From assembly GCA_028565635.1 (NCBI GenBank), contig JAOXYB010016676.1:1-19027 (forward strand): a stretch of DNA of 19,027 bases, in the 5' to 3' direction. This stretch comes from Phoronis ovalis. Lineage: Eukaryota > Phoronida > Phoronidae. The position numbers and the translations under genes are program-made. Under the pieces are notes generated by a model, which saw nothing but the letters and a program-made list of their open reading frames with translations, searched no databases and was not told the origin of the DNA. Below are positions 17,902-19,027 of the stretch, piece after piece; the stretch's first letter is position 1, and each line of letters starts with the position of its first letter.

Positions 17902-18024
17902 TCAAAGGTCATCAAAATTACCTTGTTGCAACTCAATATCATCATTTTTTAACATTCTGAGCAATATTATAAATTTAACCTTTGACCACCAAATGACCTT
18001 TGATCTCAAGGTCAACAATGACCT
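17902..18024. promoter_or_regulatory. Cluster of nuclear-receptor-like half-sites
   Basis: Within ~123 bases there are TCAAAGGTCA (17902-17911), AACCTTTGACC (near 17977-17987, reverse GGTCAAAGGTT), ATGACCTTTGATC (near 17993-18005) and AGGTCA-ACAA-TGACCT (18009-18024, an inverted repeat with 4-base spacer). These resemble AGGTCA half-sites used by HNF4/ERR/NR5A-type receptors. A SINE-like repeat carrying such strings is an equally good explanation. Confidence 0.35.
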
Positions 18025-18069
18025 ACCTGAATTACTGTGTCCCTAGCTGTAACTGTCCGAGATATAGCT

Positions 18070-18093
18070 TGTTGCTCCCTTATAGGAGCAACA
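18070..18093. repeat. Perfect 9-bp hairpin
   Basis: TGTTGCTCC (18070-18078) and GGAGCAACA (18085-18093) are exact reverse complements with a CTTATA loop. It lies between the half-site cluster and the next repeat block; no known RNA element matches. Confidence 0.6.
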
Positions 18094-18124
18094 TTATTAA
18101 CTACTGAAATATGTAAACTGCAGC

Positions 18125-18600
18125 CCACGAAGTACCCGGGGGGTCTGCCATTTCAGTGACTGTATATATGTGCCACACAATGAGCCCCTTTTTCAGCCTC
18201 CACCTTTTACCATGGGGCATCTTCTTTATGATTAACCACTTTTTGCCATCGTGTGTGCTTTTTGCAATTTTTTAAACTGGTGTACATATTTTTATTGAAT
18301 GATTATTTACTGCCAGTTGCCACATTTTTGGGTGTAAACTTCAAGGATTTCAATGAGGTGTTTTTCGATGGATGCTTTTCCAAAAAATAATGGGGAACAT
18401 TTTTGGAATGCAGTTTTTGCCATGAGGCAAGGGTTTCTCACCTTGGGCTGCGCACCCCCATAAAGTTGTCTGGCAAGTTCCCCCGGGAGAAATATCCAGA
18501 ACTTTCCACCATCTATTTGTACCATGTCTATACAATTTGTGTTAAAAATTCCACTAATATTAGTAAGATTAGTTTTCTAAGTTCCACGTTAAAGGGAATC
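18125..18600. repeat. Dispersed repeat block with CCCGGGGGG and CCCCCGGGA strings
   Basis: The block begins near ACCCGGGGGGTCTGCCA and contains CCACATTTTTGGGTG near 18320 and TTCCCCCGGGAGAAATAT near 18478. Several short blocks are shared with 13536-13745, in part on the opposite strand. Overlapping minus-strand frames (18307-18535) are a by-product of its higher GC content and do not look like a protein. Confidence 0.45.
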
Positions 18601-18764
18601 ATGTGAAATATTGTTGTTCAAACAAAATCTTATTATGACCTGACTATGCTGATTTTGAATTAAAAGCCGGAGGGAAGAGTCTGATCAAAACAGCTTAATT
18701 TTATTGCACTCATGGGCCCCAGGCCATGGTCATGATAACCTGGAATTTCAAGATTGAATTCTCA

Positions 18765-19027
18765 ACTCACCCCCGGGGGTGGTCAATATGAAAGTGGGTA
18801 CGCATGTTCCAACAAAATTTCGCATGAAAGGGTATGTTTTTTGAACCGCCGGCACGTAATGCGGTTAGGGTCTGATTTTTGGCTAAAATCACGAAAAGGG
18901 TGTTTTTTTGGAGGTGTGACACTTCCTAAGCGGTGTTGTTTGGAAGTTTTACTTCGTTAGGGTAATCGTTAAAATTTCACTTCGTTAGGGGTGCAAATAC
19001 GGTCAAGAAAACTTAATATGTTTACCA
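18765..19027. mobile_element. Second copy of the MITE family (cut by the window end)
   Basis: From CCCCCGGGGGTGGTCAATAT (18770) the sequence aligns with the left half of the element at 16281-16653. Shared blocks include AAGTGGGTACGCATGTTC, GAAAGGGTATGTTTTTTGA, the CGTAATGCGG area, AAAATCACGAAAAGGGTG and TGACA. It also has two ACTTCGTTAGGG strings (18951-18962 and 18979-18990) 28 bases apart. The right end is beyond the window. Confidence 0.65.

Larger units (their letters stand above)
17683..19027. other. SEC22 intron 1 or upstream DNA; no exon seen
   Basis: I searched the minus strand for a short exon with the SEC22 start (Met-Val-Leu-x-Thr-x-Ile-Ala-Arg-Val-Ala-Asp-Gly) and found none, so this is most likely first-intron sequence. 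It contains a CA microsatellite, clustered AGGTCA-like half-sites, a short hairpin and two repeat copies. Confidence 0.65.

Noticed and set aside
18307-18535. Two overlapping minus-strand frames of 61-72 residues
   Set aside because: They sit in a GC-richer repeat block and have no splice context or family likeness.

Overview
This is an AT-rich, intron-rich animal nuclear locus. It holds two recognisable conserved eukaryotic genes, both cut by the window edges, and one complete gene between them that I do not recognise. Exons are short, introns follow GT-AG, polyadenylation signals are AATAAA, and small transposon-like repeats lie in the introns and spacers. The protein sequences are close to vertebrate orthologues, but exon structure and repeats suggest a marine invertebrate. 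A non-vertebrate deuterostome such as a hemichordate or echinoderm is a guess.

Layout. (1) 1-4345 (+): no exon recognised; probably intron or upstream DNA of IMP3. (2) 4346-7031 (+): five exons for the C-terminal ~101 residues of IMP3, the small-subunit-processome / U3 snoRNP protein with an S4-type RNA-binding domain, followed by an AATAAA at 7132. An alternative last exon with its own AATAAA may lie in the final intron. (3) 7160-8600: spacer between convergent genes. (4) 12833-8740 (-): an unrecognised five-exon gene for a ~983-residue, probably disordered protein. It has a basic N-terminus, three imperfect ~40-residue repeats, an SQ/TQ-rich stretch and a compact C-terminal module. Four splice junctions agree in phase, and an AATAAA lies ~117 bases past the stop. 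(5) 12935-14075: spacer with a low-complexity tract and a repeat copy. (6) 17682-14937 (-): four exons for about 190 of ~215 residues of SEC22 (SEC22B-like longin R-SNARE); the first coding exon lies beyond 19027. (7) 17683-19027: SEC22 intron 1 or upstream DNA, with a CA microsatellite, a cluster of nuclear-receptor-like half-sites and two repeat copies.

The three genes share no evident pathway: IMP3 acts in ribosome assembly, SEC22 in ER-Golgi membrane fusion, and the middle gene is perhaps nuclear. Most worth following up are the middle gene with its two phase-compatible N-termini, the alternative IMP3 terminal exon, a stem-loop-rich island in an IMP3 intron, and a 359-bp MITE with terminal inverted repeats and a 7-bp target duplication in a SEC22 intron.
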